A stretch of DNA of 64,000 nt from Aplectana chamaeleonis (GCA_029168955.1 JAPDOI010000422.1:124001-188000); one strand, 5' to 3'; positions 44,928 to 55,814 are shown, counted from the stretch's first letter. Notes: a model not told the origin generated them from the letters alone. Made by a program: numbers and translations.

Positions 44928-45434
44928 TTAAAGGCAGTATTCACGATAATCTTCAATTTCGAGATTATTCGCGAAATCGATTAAATGACTCCCGGGTTGA
45001 AGTAAAATGACGGAGAATCTGAGGAAAACGGACCAGACAGGCACGGAATCCTTTACACTCACCCGCCAATTCACTCTCACAGGAACTGTTCGTTGTGACG
45101 ATGAAATATTCTGTGGACAAGTCCTTTACCATTTTCTGCTTTCTGTTGCTCCGTCCATTCCTTCGGACCCTAACTAATACTGTTTTGCATAAAATATTTT
45201 TGCATTTTCGACTGACCCCGTTTTCCACCGTTGACAACCACAATGAACATGTTCATGCAACCGGACTAGTTTACTTTAAAGAATAAAGTCACTGAAATAC
45301 GACGTTTTAATGCGTTTCTCGCCGGTTCTTCGTAATTTCTATAATACTTGGAGACAAACGCTTTTTTTATGTGAAGAACTCGGAAATGGAAATCATCCTG
45401 AACACTGCCTTTGAAGGCAGTGTTCACGATAAAA
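44928..45434. mobile_element. TIR element with TTAAAGGCAG-type ends plus an adjacent extra end
   Basis: It starts TTAAAGGCAGTATTCACGA and ends at 45413 with TCCTGAACACTGCCTTT. A second start, GAAGGCAGTGTTCACGATAA, follows immediately (45413-45434), as if two elements abut head to tail or a copy was lost. The interior differs from 29392-29852, so only the ends are shared. Confidence 0.65.
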
Positions 45435-45658
45435 ATAAATTAATATCCTTCGATACCAGAGATTTCTTCTCGTGTTCAGATGATTGGGTTAGCTGTAGCA
45501 GTATATTGAGTAGGCATCAACAAGCTATCCATTGAAGTTCGAAGCTATATTTCTGAAAATATTGGCCTAATATATAATACTGGACAGAAAGATATCAAGC
45601 TAGCATTTCCGCAAATTACTTTTCTCGACGTATATCGGGTTGAACTTCACAAAACTCA

Positions 45659-45940
45659 AGGGTCTTTCACAGTCTGCCGGACGACGCCGTCCGGCATGTT
45701 ATAAGATAAGACTGCGGCGTCCGTGCACCCCGCACTGCGGTGTCGGCCGACCGACGTCTCAGTGCGGTGAAATCATTGACACGACATCGGATCAAGTTAT
45801 GACGGGTTAGAACGGTTTATTTTCGCCTTACATTTTGTTTAGAAGAGTCGGAACTGACGGTTGTTCACCGCAGCTTCCCTCGCACTGCGGCTCACTTTAA
45901 CGTGCCGGACGGCGTCGTCCGGCAGACTGTGAAAGGGGCT
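45659..45940. mobile_element. MITE family D copy with TCA target duplication
   Basis: The ends form inverted repeats of about 38 bp (AGGGTCTTTCACAGTCTGCC then GGACGACGCCGTCCGGCA and complement), each itself containing a palindrome. TCA flanks both sides (45656-45658 and 45941-45943). The interior has ACTGCGG words on both sides. Likely PIF/Harbinger by duplication size. Confidence 0.85.
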
Positions 45941-45968
45941 TCAGTGGAACTCCAAAGTCCGGGTTTTT

Positions 45969-46330
45969 TTTACCCCCAACAACGATCACCTTTCATTTCT
46001 TCAATCCCTACTCCCTTTAATGAATGTGGTGCTCACAGCTTCGGCCACTTTCCGAAACCTATCGATATTGTTTTGAGAACCCCGATAACATACCCCACAT
46101 GTTTTTTCGAATCCCTACGCATTTTAGCCGATACTGCGCGCTCCTTTTGAACCCGGCCCACTTTCTGAACATCACTAACGTTTTGGAAACTATTATACAC
46201 CCCCAACAACGATCACCTCACGTTTCTTCGATTCCCTACGCACTTTAGCCACTGTTGTGCGCACTCATTCTGAAGCCCCGCCCACTTTTCACAACTTCCA
46301 CTCACGTCTTGATACCCATTACTTTCTTTT
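45969..46330. repeat. Tandem repeat, offset 227 bp with half-unit periodicity of about 110 bp
   Basis: CCCCCAACAACGATCACCT occurs at 45973 and 46200. TCGAATCCCTACGCATTTTAGCC at about 46108 marks a half unit that reappears at 46229. Region 46331-46665 is unassigned. Confidence 0.8.
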
Positions 46331-46669
46331 CACAACTTACCAGAGCGCCTTTCAGCTTTCACGATCTGCCTACATCTAAGAAAACCCTACACCTTTAGCC
46401 GTTTTCAATATTTATCATTGAATTACCTACTGTTAGCTTCGCTTGAACTGTGCATACAATTATAAGACGACTTGAACATATATAGAATCAACGGGAACAC
46501 AGGAGAACAAAATTTAAAGAGAGATAAACAAAGAAAAACAACAAAAAAGCAAGGTAGTACGAGCACCGCAGCAAGAAAATTTGAATTTACGCGCGGAGTT
46601 AAATGCGTTCTCGGCTGCTACACACCATGCATTTTCCCTCACGTCTGAATTTGTTGGCGCGCGGTCAGT

Positions 46670-46910
46670 ACTAAATCGTGGCGATTCCTGCGCGCTTTAC
46701 AGAGTTGCGAGCGGTCCGAACGGTTTGTGATGGCGGCCGCAAAGCGCGCGAAGGTGGTCGGAACCCTCGCAACTTTTTATGATCGTTCCGACCGCGAGCG
46801 TTGCGCGCGTTCGGTCCTAAAACGTTTCTTTGCGCGCGATCGGAACGGTTCCTGCGCGCGGTCGGTACTAAGGGGAAAAACTTGCGCGCGGTCAGTCCTA
46901 ACATTTGTCC
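46670..46910. repeat. GCGCGCGGTCGGTCC motif swarm
   Basis: GTTCCGACCGCGAGCG, TTGCGCGCGTTCGGTCC, GCGCGCGATCGGAACGG, TGCGCGCGGTCGGTACTAA and TTGCGCGCGGTCAGTCC follow each other at 20-50 bp spacing in both orientations. Related to 989-1180 and 41490-41730. Confidence 0.7.
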
Positions 46911-46913
46911 GAG

Positions 46914-47112
46914 TGGGTCTGGTTTATACTTCCATCGCTCAGCGACGCGATGACCTGCTTTGAATGCGGATTGACGAGCTACATCGATCAATACTCATCT
47001 AGGTCATGTCACCGCGTCGCGTCCGTCTGCGATGCGAGTGTGAAACCTGTCTGAAACTGCAAAAAAAACAGCTTAACTGGTCCGTTATTGTGTACTCGAT
47101 GAACGACCCCTG
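46914..47112. mobile_element. MITE family C copy, expanded
   Basis: GGTTTATACTTCCATCGC then TCAGCGACGCGATGACC is mirrored by GGTCATGTCACCGCGTCGC, and CGATGAACGACCCC closes the right end. It is longer than other copies because of an extra 60-70 bp near the right end. Region 47113-47300 is unassigned. Confidence 0.55.
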
Positions 47113-47304
47113 AAGTTACCATGCTCTAACATATTTTGTAAACAAACATTCTGATAAATAATTTCTGATAATAAGTCCAGCAACCTTCCTCAGAATAACT
47201 AACATTTCTCCCGCCATGATCGGTTGGTGCTCATTTCGTCTTCACCCCCTGGGGCCATTCGCAGATTCGTCAGCGATAAATACTCGCTGTGGTCATCAGT
47301 CAAT

Positions 47305-47505
47305 TATAAGTTCCAAAGGTTAGTGTTTTGCCACCGTGGTGAATCATTCGAATTTCAACACGTTCACTGTTTCTCGCATGTTTTGACACGTTTGTTGAGT
47401 TCTACCCTCAAATAACTGTTGTAAAGTGTTGTACAAACTGGTCAAAACAAGAAATCTGGTGTTTTTTTTTCGACAATGGCAGAACACTAACCTTTAAAAC
47501 TTATA
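47305..47505. mobile_element. MITE family E copy
   Basis: GGTTAGTGTTTTGCCACCGT at the left and GGCAGAACACTAACC at the right are inverted. AACACGTTCACTGTTTCTCG and GTTTTGACACGTTTG lie inside, reversed relative to 36352-36540. Region 47506-48105 is unassigned. Confidence 0.85.
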
Positions 47506-48109
47506 ATCGAGTGTGGTTAACCATAACCCAAGGGTTTATTGCTGAACAAATCGAACACCTAGGAGCGCATTATGACTCAAAATTGGAATTTCATGCCGCT
47601 CAAAATTCCTGTTCAATTTCAGGTAATCACTAACAACGTGGTTCGACCTCGTGTGATGCTCACATTAGTCGACACTAACCGGAGGTGAAGTTCCAGGTCC
47701 AGGTTTAGTACTAAACTGGTTAGCCACGTAATGCCTGTACAGAGGAAAAAACTCATTTTTCCGCCCACTTGATTTGATTAATGGATGAATTCGGGAGCCT
47801 ATTTAGGCCATCTGTCAGTCTTGGCTACAGTGTTGCCTATCAGCTAAACTGCAACTCTTCCTCAAATATGCCGGCGCGAAACCAGTTGGAGGGACCACTC
47901 AAGATGAAAATTAAAATTTCTGCCGATAACATCCGTCTGATAGCGTCAATAGTTATTGTTTCCTAGAATTTCCATTGAAATGTGTCGGTTTCTGAGAGCA
48001 GTATCATTCATTTTTCCTGTCATTCTGAGTGCTCCCCCCCCCTCCAACTAGTTCTGCCCCAGTAGCCAATAATTGGATTTCAGTCATTATTCTTTCGATA
48101 CAAATGCTC

Positions 48110-48345
48110 TTATTAGCTCTAATAACTGCAGAGGTGTTATCAAATTGCCACCACAGTAAAATCTATGTGTTTTAACCTGTTCGCAACAGATTGCATGTTT
48201 TGACAGGTTTAGACAATAGCTCACTGCTCTGAAATCTACAAACACGCACGCAGCGATCAAAATGGACGCATGTCTACCGTAATCCTGCGCGTAAATCAAA
48301 CAGCGCCGGCTGCATGGCTGCGGACTTTGTCACATATCATACGGC
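48110..48345. mobile_element. Family E-like MITE, inverted partner of 51610-51830
   Basis: CGTAATCCTGCGCGTAAATC and GGCTGCGGACTTTGTCACAT match the reverse complement of 51620-51700 closely, and TGTTTTGACAGGTTTAGAC gives the family E interior. The two partners face each other 3.3 kb apart. Confidence 0.75.
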
Positions 48346-48615
48346 GATCCCCCATTTTCTGACCAGCATTACGTTACAATTAGCCATCCAAATAGTGGTA
48401 GTGGTTTTGTGATTCAGATGCACCCGTGAACATAATTATTCTCCGTACATATTCACACCATATTCCTTGAGATTACTGAATAAGTAAATGTTTCGCTACA
48501 ACCTTGTGACTATTTGCTACTCCAGTTGTTATGTTTCCTATCTAGGATTCATACAATCTTCAAACCTTAAAAGAAATACACCCTTTTTCAACGGCAAAAA
48601 AAATGTATCTTATTA

Positions 48616-49525
48616 GGGAACCTCGCTGATCAGGTATGAGCTTTTGATAGACTGTGAATGTTTCTTGGTCAAATCGGATCCACTCTCTTCGAATCTGAAC
48701 TCGAATTTTGCTTCGGACATCTCTGAACGAAGTTATGATCGTTTTTGAAGCTCTGTGATAAGGTTAGGGTACCCATCAGCCAATTTTTAGAGTGTTTGGA
48801 AAAACATTTTCGGATTCGGCTCAAAACTTTCAACTGGGAGTTATTCAGGGCGCTGAACGCGAATCTGGTGTCTGTTTGTCGCTAGACTTACGGTTACTGT
48901 AGGTTACGGTAGGCATTATGCCTTTTAACTGACTTTACCTACCTTAAAATTTCGAAAATCAAAAAAATATATCTCACATTCGTGTTCGGCGTCCCAAATA
49001 ACATCCACAGTGAAATTTTGAGTCAAATCTGAGACTTTGACCAAGCTACCGTATACCCACCATAACCTACCGTAATCTGTCAGAAATCGATAAACGGATT
49101 GCAGATTCGTGTTAAGCACTGCAAATAACGTCCAGAGCAACAATTTGAGCCATATCTATCGTAGCATTCCGGAAATCGTCAAACGTCGCGATTTGCCATC
49201 AAATCCCCCCCACGATGAGAAGCTTTGAACGAATCATGTCGAAAAGCTCGGAAAATCGTCAAATAAACCATAGATTTGTGATCAGCGCCCCAAATAACCC
49301 ATCTGGAAGGATTTTGAGTGAAATCTGCAATATTTTTTTTCGCAACGTTTTCAGAGGTATAAATAAGCGCCCAACCGAAAATCCGCACAAGTCGAAAACG
49401 CTATCAGACGCTATTCGCAGATGTCCGTAGCAAAATCCGAGTTCAGATTCGAAGAGAGCGTATTCGAGTCGACCAAGAAACATTCACAGTCTCTCAAAAG
49501 CTCATACCTGACTAGCGAGGTTCCC
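48616..49525. mobile_element. 910-bp foldback element flanked by TA
   Basis: The ends are inverted repeats of about 130 bp starting GGGAACCTCGCT, including GACTGTGAATGTTTCTTGG and its complement. TA lies on both sides (48614-48615 and 49526-49527), as for Tc1/mariner-type elements. The interior contains repeated GTAGGTTACGGTAG and CCCAAATAAC words, partly inverted. No transposase. Confidence 0.85.
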
Positions 49526-49964
49526 TAGTTAGGTATAGTGCCGTCGACACATCTCGACAGTTAGCCCCTTACAGCTGTACAACAAAAATCAACCCCGCCT
49601 GCTAATTTATGAATCCGCGAAAAAATCAATTTTCGACATTTCTGGGGTAACACAACGTCTCCTGGTCAAAATTTAACTTGGTGGAAAGTCACACGCCACT
49701 CCAGCACTGGCAGAGGTCATCTACTGGAGCTATACGGAGGATCTAGTCTTATCAGCTGTGGATGAACGGGATTCTCCTATAGATAACTGAAACCTAACGT
49801 GTTTTTTTAGGGGTGCGTTCCAAGAATGTTCCCACGATGCCGTGGGAGGACAAATAGCCTTTTCCTGGACAAATTTGCCTCCCATGACTACGAATCATAA
49901 CTGTGAATCGCTCCCACGCTGCCGCGGCTACGTTTCCCTGGAAACTTTCTGCCATGGGAATGTT

Positions 49965-50125
49965 CTCAGACATTGGGATTGGCGGACCGCCGGCATTTGC
50001 TTGGCGGGCGAAAATAATTCCCCGGTGTCGGACAGCCATTAGCCGGCGGTCCGCCAAAACCCTGCCAGCGGACCCGCTGTTGAGCAATCATTTGCCAGCG
50101 GTCCGCCAGTCTCTTGGCAGACCGA
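49965..50125. repeat. Dispersed repeat rich in GCGGTCCGCC, inverted partner of 1-160
   Basis: TCAGACATTGGGATTGGCGG through GGCGGTCCGCCAAAACCCTG is the reverse complement of 60-155. Several further GCCAGCGGTCCGCC words follow. The upstream stretch 49528-49964 has no recognised feature. Confidence 0.75.
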
Positions 50126-50139
50126 TGAATCGAAGTGGG

Positions 50140-50395
50140 TCCCTCACCGCAGATCGTTGCGTAGGAGATCGTCTATGCAACGGTCTGAGGTGTGGGACCC
50201 ACCCCACCTCCTCCCCACTAGCCATGGGGGCTTGCACCTCAGCTGCCAAGAATATGCTAGCCTCTGTAGAGTGACTTCAGGTCATCTTCCAGGGCCGGCA
50301 TCAAAGTGCCGAGTGAACACTCATTGGACTGAATCGCCTTATATATCGGCTCGGCTTATCAGTGAAATCAGAGGTCAAACTATAACATGTTAAAA
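50140..50395. repeat. Repeat related to 51060-51365
   Basis: GTGTGGGACCCACCCCACC, GGTCATCTTCCAGGGCCGGC and AACATGTTAAAAC correspond in order to GTGGGGTGCACCCCACCG, GGCCACCTTCCAGGCTCGGC and AACATGTT at 51080-51370. Identity is moderate. Confidence 0.55.
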
Positions 50396-50545
50396 CTTGA
50401 GTAGTCTTCAACTTTCTTGAGTACCAGCCATGTGACGACTCTGTGGAAAGCGAAGGTCACTGGGCGGTTATGCGCCAGCCGAGTGCCGATTGGTGGATAA
50501 TCGCGTTTTTAGGCGCTCGGTAATTTTGAGACTTAATTGCCCTCG

Positions 50546-50870
50546 CCAGCTGAATGCAAGTTATCACGCAGCTTTCAGGCAGCTGGCGCAATGTCGGCAG
50601 CGGTCTGCCGCTAGCTCTAATTGAGATGCCAAGGATGAGCCAGCTGTCGGCCTCGTGATTGGCAATAGCCAGCTGAATGCCAGCTATCGCCCAGCTGTTA
50701 GGCAACTGGCACATATTCGCCAGCCGTCCGTCGCTGGCATTAAATGACATGCCGAGTGTATGCCAAGTATTGGCCTCGCGATTGCCATTGGCCAGCTAAA
50801 TGTCAGCTGTCCCCCAGCTGTTGAGCAACTGGCGAATTTTTGTCAGCGGTCCGCTGCTCTTAATGTCTGA
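50546..50870. repeat. 123-bp tandem repeat of CCAGCTGAATGCCAGCT units
   Basis: Units begin with CCAGCTGAATG at 50546 and 50669 and with CCAGCTAAATG at 50792, spacing exactly 123 bp; the third is partial. Inside each, AGCTGTTAGGCAACTGGC and CAGCGGTCCGCTG words repeat again. It links to the 49965-50125 repeat through CAGCGGTCCGC. Confidence 0.9.
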
Positions 50871-51059
50871 GTTCTTGTAGCGCACCCCAGGTATACTAGC
50901 ACTGCAGTTGAACAGAACTCGATTTTGGAGGGAATTTCAAATTCCGGTGGAGACGGTAACCTAACATGTTTTAACAGGGACACACCGTTTCCGGGTTCAC
51001 ACAGTGGACCCCGGGGACATCTCATTAGGGTAATCTCTCAGAGGGTTCCCACAGGGGGC

Positions 51060-51365
51060 GTGGCCCCCTGCCACGGCTTGCAGTGGGGTGCACCCCACCG
51101 TGGACGGTGGGGAGATGGGCCCATGATTGGGTACCACATACTTACCACCCCCCGAGCCGTGGGGAGCCCTCTCTCCACATAAGAACGTAAAGGCCAACCG
51201 AAAATTGCTCGACACGGCGACAAAAATTATCCTCCGATATCCGGTGGATCTTCTGGTGAGTGACTCGAGGCCACCTTCCAGGCTCGGCTCCGAAGAACCG
51301 ACTGAGGCATATCGTGAGATGAGAAGCCTTTCATACCAGCAACAATGTTAATACCTTTGTCTAAA
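51060..51365. repeat. Repeat related to 50140-50395, with local GC palindromes
   Basis: GGGGGCGTGGCCCCC and GGTGCACCCCACCGTGGACGG are strong local palindromes. The overall order of blocks matches 50140-50395. Region 51366-51605 is unassigned. Confidence 0.5.
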
Positions 51366-51609
51366 CATGTTAATGATCCTGACCAATTTCTGGCGTCATA
51401 TATGTGGTTTGTAGGTGTTTATTGCGTTCAGTACATTTGAAATGACGGTATAACGGTTCGCGTCGCGGCTGCAGAGCTGCTATTACTCCAGAAGTTCACC
51501 TCATCATCTTCACTCGTTCATCTGTAGTACAATATATATACCTCCTGTAGTTCCTCGGCAACTTCATTTTCTCCCGTAGATCTCCTCTCCCAGTGCCGTA
51601 GCAAAAATA

Positions 51610-51830
51610 GTGGCTACCGTAAAATATGTGACAAAGTCCGCAGCCATGCGGCCGGCGTTATTTGATTTACGCGCAGGATTACGGTAGCCCTGCGTTCATT
51701 TTGATCGGTATGAGCGTGCTTGTCTGAAATCTAACATCAGCGTGTCAACACGTGCAATTTGACGTGAACGTGTTAAAACACGTGATTTTTCTGAGGTGGC
51801 TATTTTTTTACAATTAGAATTTATAATCCT
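51610..51830. mobile_element. Family E-like MITE, inverted partner of 48110-48345
   Basis: ATGTGACAAAGTCCGCAGCC, GATTTACGCGCAGGATTACG and AGCGTGTCAACACGTGCAA match the partner in reverse. GAGGTGGCTATTTTTTTACA closes it as in 16155-16378. Confidence 0.75.
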
Positions 51831-51852
51831 GTTAATAATAATTTATCGTCGT

Positions 51853-52376
51853 TTTCTAGACGGCAGGTAGCCGGGTCTAATCAGGGCATGCGCGTGCCGA
51901 GCATCTGGGGGTGTCGCCGTCATTAAAAAAAACTGTCAGTTTGGCGCAGCGTTTCATTTTCCTCATGACCAGCACTCCTTCCTCATCTTTCTTTTCCCTT
52001 TCTTTCCTTATCATCTTCATTCTTCATCTTCTTAATTGCCTGATAAAATTCCAGTGTCTCCTGTGCGAATTTCGCGTAATTCGCAGCTTAATCGTTTTTT
52101 TTATCTCGCTTTTATTTCAGGTAGATTGGATTAATCGCTGAAACGGCGAAAAATTCCAGATTCTGTTTTTCATACAAGCATAGCATATAAGTAGATGTGA
52201 AAAGGATGGAAGGAAAAGAAAGGGAAAACAAATATGAGCAAGGAGTGCTGGCCATGGGGAAAATGAAACGCTATGTCATACCTATCGTGCTTTTTTTTAT
52301 GACGGCGCCACCCCCACACGCTCGGCACGCGCAATCCCAGATCCGACGCGGCTACCCCCCTTCTAGAGAACGACGA
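51853..52376. mobile_element. Foldback element with arms of about 140-150 bp
   Basis: GTAGCCGGGTCTAATCAGGG, GTGCCGAGCATCTGGGGG, GTTTCATTTTCCTCATGACC and AGCACTCCTTCCTCAT on the left are mirrored from 52225 to 52376 by GAGCAAGGAGTGCT, GGCCATGGGGAAAATGAAAC, CCCCCACACGCTCGGCAC and CGCGGCTAC. Open frames on both strands here follow the arms. Confidence 0.85.
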
Positions 52377-52561
52377 TATCACTCCATACGTTTGTGCGAT
52401 AAATTTTCATGGCAATTGAAAGAGGCCATAGGAACAACTAAAAGATGAATTTCAACACAAAAAAAACTACAGAAAAAAGTCCTGAACTGTGCCAAGTAGT
52501 TTCATAGCATATCGTTGTTGAAGTATTGTACTTCATAGAAGGTTGCTTGCTTTTTTCACTG

Positions 52562-53067
52562 TGAGAGTTTTGACCGAGGAATAGCCGCGAAATAGCCGAG
52601 AAATAGCCCACCAGGCTGCGAAGCGGCTCCTGTTGGGCTATTTCTCGGTCTTTCACAAAACGAACAAGAAGTAGCCGATAAGGAGCCGAGGTATAACCGA
52701 GAAATAACGAGAAGTAACCAAATGTAACCAAGACGCAACCTTCACCGGCTCGCCGAGCCACCATACGGGGGCCGACAGCGGTTGGGCAGGGCCTCCAGGA
52801 GCTGCACGAGGTTCAAGTACCTCAAACGTGGATAATTCAACCGACGGAAGTGTTGACATCTGAATCATGCCTCTGGAGTGCGCCGTATACCAGCCTGGAG
52901 AGCATTATTTCTTGGATATTCTTCAGCTATTCCTCAGCGAGCTTCATTTAGCGGCTATTTCTCGGCTATTTCGCGGGAAGCTTTACGGGTCGGCTATTGC
53001 GCGGCTATTGCGCGACAAACGGGCATTCCGCGGCTATTTTGCGGTCATTTCTCGAACAAAACTCTCA
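52562..53067. mobile_element. 506-bp ATAGCC-type motif-swarm element carrying an SL1-like unit
   Basis: The ends TGAGAGTTTTGACCGAGGAA (left) and TTCTCGAACAAAACTCTCA (right) are inverted repeats. To the left of the core the motif reads GCGAAATAGCCGAGAAATAG; to the right it is reversed as CTATTTCTCGGCTATTTCGC. So the whole element has inverted symmetry around the SL1-like unit at 52748-52890. It shares the GCGGCTCCTGTTGGGCT block with 28352-28855. No transposase and no clear duplication. Confidence 0.75.
52748..52890 (-). repeat. SL1-like unit with intact splice-donor junction (copy 4 of 5)
   Basis: On the minus strand 52842-52821 reads GGTTGAATTATCCACGTTTG then AG, 19 of 22 identical to SL1, followed at once by GTACTTGA as in the copy at 9182. 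Downstream CAGCTCCTGGAGGCCCTGCC, CCAACCGCTGTCGGCCCCC and TGGTGGCTCGGCGAGC align with the other copies. Upstream ACGGCGCACTCCAGAGG is shared with the copy at 57612. No Sm-type site is obvious. Confidence 0.65.
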
Positions 53068-53415
53068 AAGTAGAAAAACTGGATTCTCGCTTGATTTTCC
53101 ATAGCGATTTTTAGTGATGCAGGGGAAGTGATGTGAGTACAGAAATAAGTGTAACTAAGGACAAAATGAAAGTCTGGGAAGGTAGTGCATTTAGAGGGAG
53201 GAAAAAAGCAGGAAATCTAAAGTATCAGGGTTATGCATTTTTCTGTCGAAACGTTGAATATTCGGGCCAATGAGAGAGGAGAAAAAGAAAGCAATTTAAA
53301 GCAAACGAGACCTGCACGCAACGTCTCCGCGACGCGACCGCTCGCGCCGACTGCAGAGTGTCCGCAGCAATACCTTACCCTATGAAGGGGTTATGCGTAT
53401 GCAGAGGTCTATCCT
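53068..53415. other. No recognised feature
   Basis: Purine-rich, non-repetitive sequence. No exon or repeat partner was seen. Confidence 0.4.
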
Positions 53416-53417
53416 CT

Positions 53418-53556
53418 GGTTCCGAGCCAGATTTACTCTGTTCCCTCGCGCGCTTGTGCGGAGCGAGGGTAGAGACAGCGAGAAATAGTGCGGAGAAGAC
53501 GCAGCGTACGCACGCAGACGCACGCGACAAACGGAACTAAATCCCACCCGGAAACA
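53418..53556. mobile_element. MITE family B copy, inverted relative to 55500-55668
   Basis: GGTTCCGAGCCAGATTTACTC, GTTCCCTCGCGCGCTTGTGC, GGAGCGAGGGTAGAGACAGCG and CGTACGCACGCAGACGCACG match 55668-55520 in reverse at high identity. The end AAATCCCACCCGGAAAC mirrors the start, giving short inverted ends (about GTTTCCGAGTGTGATTTA). Confidence 0.8.
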
Positions 53557-53867
53557 AGATATATGTGTATGTACAAGAATATATTCAAAACTCAAATCTA
53601 AACGTTTCTATTCAGAAAACTGCCGCGATCAATATCGTTCGATGACGCCATAAAACTTCTGGACTCGAATGGAAATCTGGTGAGCGGCTTGTTCTAATAC
53701 GAGTTTGTAGCTTGGGAGATTGTAGCAAGAAAATAACCAGTGCATACGTTGTTCTAGATTTTGCCCCCGCCACAACAACTGCCAACGAACAAGTCACGAT
53801 TATCTCTGAGGAAATGGTTTGCCTCAATGAAAAATAGGTAATGATATTATACTTTGACACTTATACT

Positions 53868-53995
53868 CTATTTCGAAGCCAAATTCACTTTGTTCATTTG
53901 CGTGCGTGTGCGGTGCGAAGTGAGGGGAGACTCAGCGAGACGCAACGCGGGCGCACGCACACGATAGACGGAAATAAATTCCACTTTTAGATAGA
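53868..53995. mobile_element. MITE family B copy, diverged
   Basis: TTCGAAGCCAAATTCACTTTG at the left, GTGCGGTGCGAAGTGAGGGGAGACTCAGCGAGACGC in the middle (GTGCGGTGCGAAGTGAGGGG then AGACTCAGCGAGACGC) and GACGGAAATAAATTCCAC at the right follow the layout of 53418-53556. Confidence 0.7.
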
Positions 53996-54082
53996 GGTTA
54001 AATGAGACTGTTTGATAAGATTTGAGATGAAATGGGAGTTCAGAGGGCCAGTGGATTATTTAGAACACGTCGAACTCTGGTT

Positions 54083-55410
54083 CTGAGAGTTTTAGCCGCG
54101 AAATAGCCGTGAAATGTCCGCTTGCCGCGTAATAGCCGCAAAATAGGCGCCAAATAATGCTCGCCGCGAAATAGCCGCCGAATAATGGTCGCCGCGAAAT
54201 AACCGCCAAAAAATGCTCGCCGCAAAATAGCCGCGAATTAGACGAGAAATGGCAGATAAATAATGCTCGCCGCGAAATAGCTGCCAAATAATGCTCGTAG
54301 CAAAAAGCCGCGAAATAGCCCAGAATTGGCCGCTAAATAATTCTCGCCGCAAAATAGTAATGCTCGCCGCGAAATAGCCGAGAAACAGCCGAGAAATGGC
54401 AGCTAAATAATACTTTGCCGCAAAATAGCCGACATATACTGCTTGCCGCGAAATAGCCGAGAAATGGCCGCTAAATAATACTCGCCGCAAAATAGCCGAC
54501 GTACACTGCTTGCCGCGAAATAGCCGATAAATGGCCGCTAAATAATGCTCGCGCAAAATAGCCGCTTAATAGTGCTCGCCGCAAAATGGCCGCCAGATAT
54601 TGCTCGCCGTGAAAAAGCCGCGAAATAGCAGAGGAATAGTCGTTAAATAATGCTCGCGCAAAGTAGCCGCCAAATAATGCTCGCCGCGAAAAAGCCGCGA
54701 AATAGCCGAGAAATGGATGCTAAATAATGCTCGCCGCGATATAGCCGTCAAATAATGCTCGTAGCAAAACAAGCCGCGAAATAGCCTTGAAGGGGCTGCT
54801 AAATAATGCTCGCTGCAAAACAGCCGCCAAATAGAAATACCCGAGAAATGACCGCTAAATAATTCTCGCCGCAAAATAGTAATGCTCGCCGCGAAATAGC
54901 GGAGAAACAGCCGAGAAATGGCAGCTAAATAATGCTCGCCGCGATATAGCCGTCAATTAATGCTCGTAGCAAAAAAGCCGCGAAATAGCCTTGAAGGGGC
55001 TGCTAAATAATGCTCGCTGCAAAACAGCCGCCAAATAGAAATACCCGAGAAATGACCGCTAAATAATTCTCGCCGCAAAATAGTAATGCTCGCCGTGAAA
55101 AATGCCGCGAAATAGCCGAGAAATAGCCGCTTAATGATGCTCGCCTCAAAATAGCCGACACATACTGCTTGCAGCGAAATAGCCGCGAAATAGCCGCCAG
55201 TTAATGCTGGCCGCGAAATAGCCGAGAAGTGGCCGCCAAATAGTGCTCGTCGCGAAATAGCCGCCAAATACTGCTTACCGCGAAACAGCCGCGATCCTTG
55301 ACCACTTCTTGTTCGTTTCATGATAACCCGAGAAATAGCCGCAAAATAGCATAGAAACACCCCAACACAAATCGCTGCGAAGCCTATTTCTAGATCAAAA
55401 GTTTCGGAGG
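54083..55410. repeat. 1.3 kb array of GAAATAGCCGC / AATAATGCTCGCCGC words
   Basis: Dozens of copies of CGCGAAATAGCCG alternate with GCCAAATAATGCTCGCCGC at spacings of 20-45 bp. Within it a block of about 250 bp is duplicated (54740-54900 resembles 54935-55095). It starts TCTGAGAGTTTTAGCCGCG (54083), like the end of 52562-53067, and a decayed opposite end is near CTATTTCTAGATCAAAAGTTTC (about 55383-55406). Very long minus-strand frames with RRALFGGYF-type repeats are artefacts. Confidence 0.9.
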
Positions 55411-55499
55411 GGTGGGTGAGTATCCGTGCATGCTCTACCAATTCAGCCAATAAGAACCGTCTTTAGAATTTTCCTGGTCCGCCCTCATCTCGATTCTTA

Positions 55500-55668
55500 C
55501 GCGAGCGGTCTCATGTATCCTCTGTTTCCGAGTGTGATTTATTTCCGTTCGTCTCATGCGTCTGCGTGCGTATGCTGCGTCTCCTTCTCCCCACGATTTC
55601 TCGCTGTCTCTACCTCGCTCCGCACAAGCGCGCGAGGGAACAGAGTAAATCAGGCTCGGAACTTGAAG
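55500..55668. mobile_element. MITE family B copy
   Basis: GTTTCCGAGTGTGATTTATT at the left and GAGTAAATCAGGCTCGGAAC at the right are inverted ends. The interior is GCGTCTGCGTGCGTATGCTG, CGATTTCTCGCTGTCTCTACC and CGCTCCGCACAAGCGCGCG. It is the cleanest copy of the family. Confidence 0.8.
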
Positions 55669-55814
55669 ATACAATAATAATTTGTTTATAGGCGTGGCCG
55701 AAACACGATCCATGGGTCCCAGGATGATCTGCCATCGACAGTCTCTTCAGACAACAAATCGCTGAAGTAGGTTTCATCAAAATTGGACCGAGTGATTACC
55801 GGTTGATTACATGT

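Noticed and set aside
54092..55450. Long minus-strand frames of 100-165 codons with repeated aromatic/arginine peptides
   Set aside because: They follow the ATAGCC array, whose words lack stops in this frame. No start context, splice sites or family.
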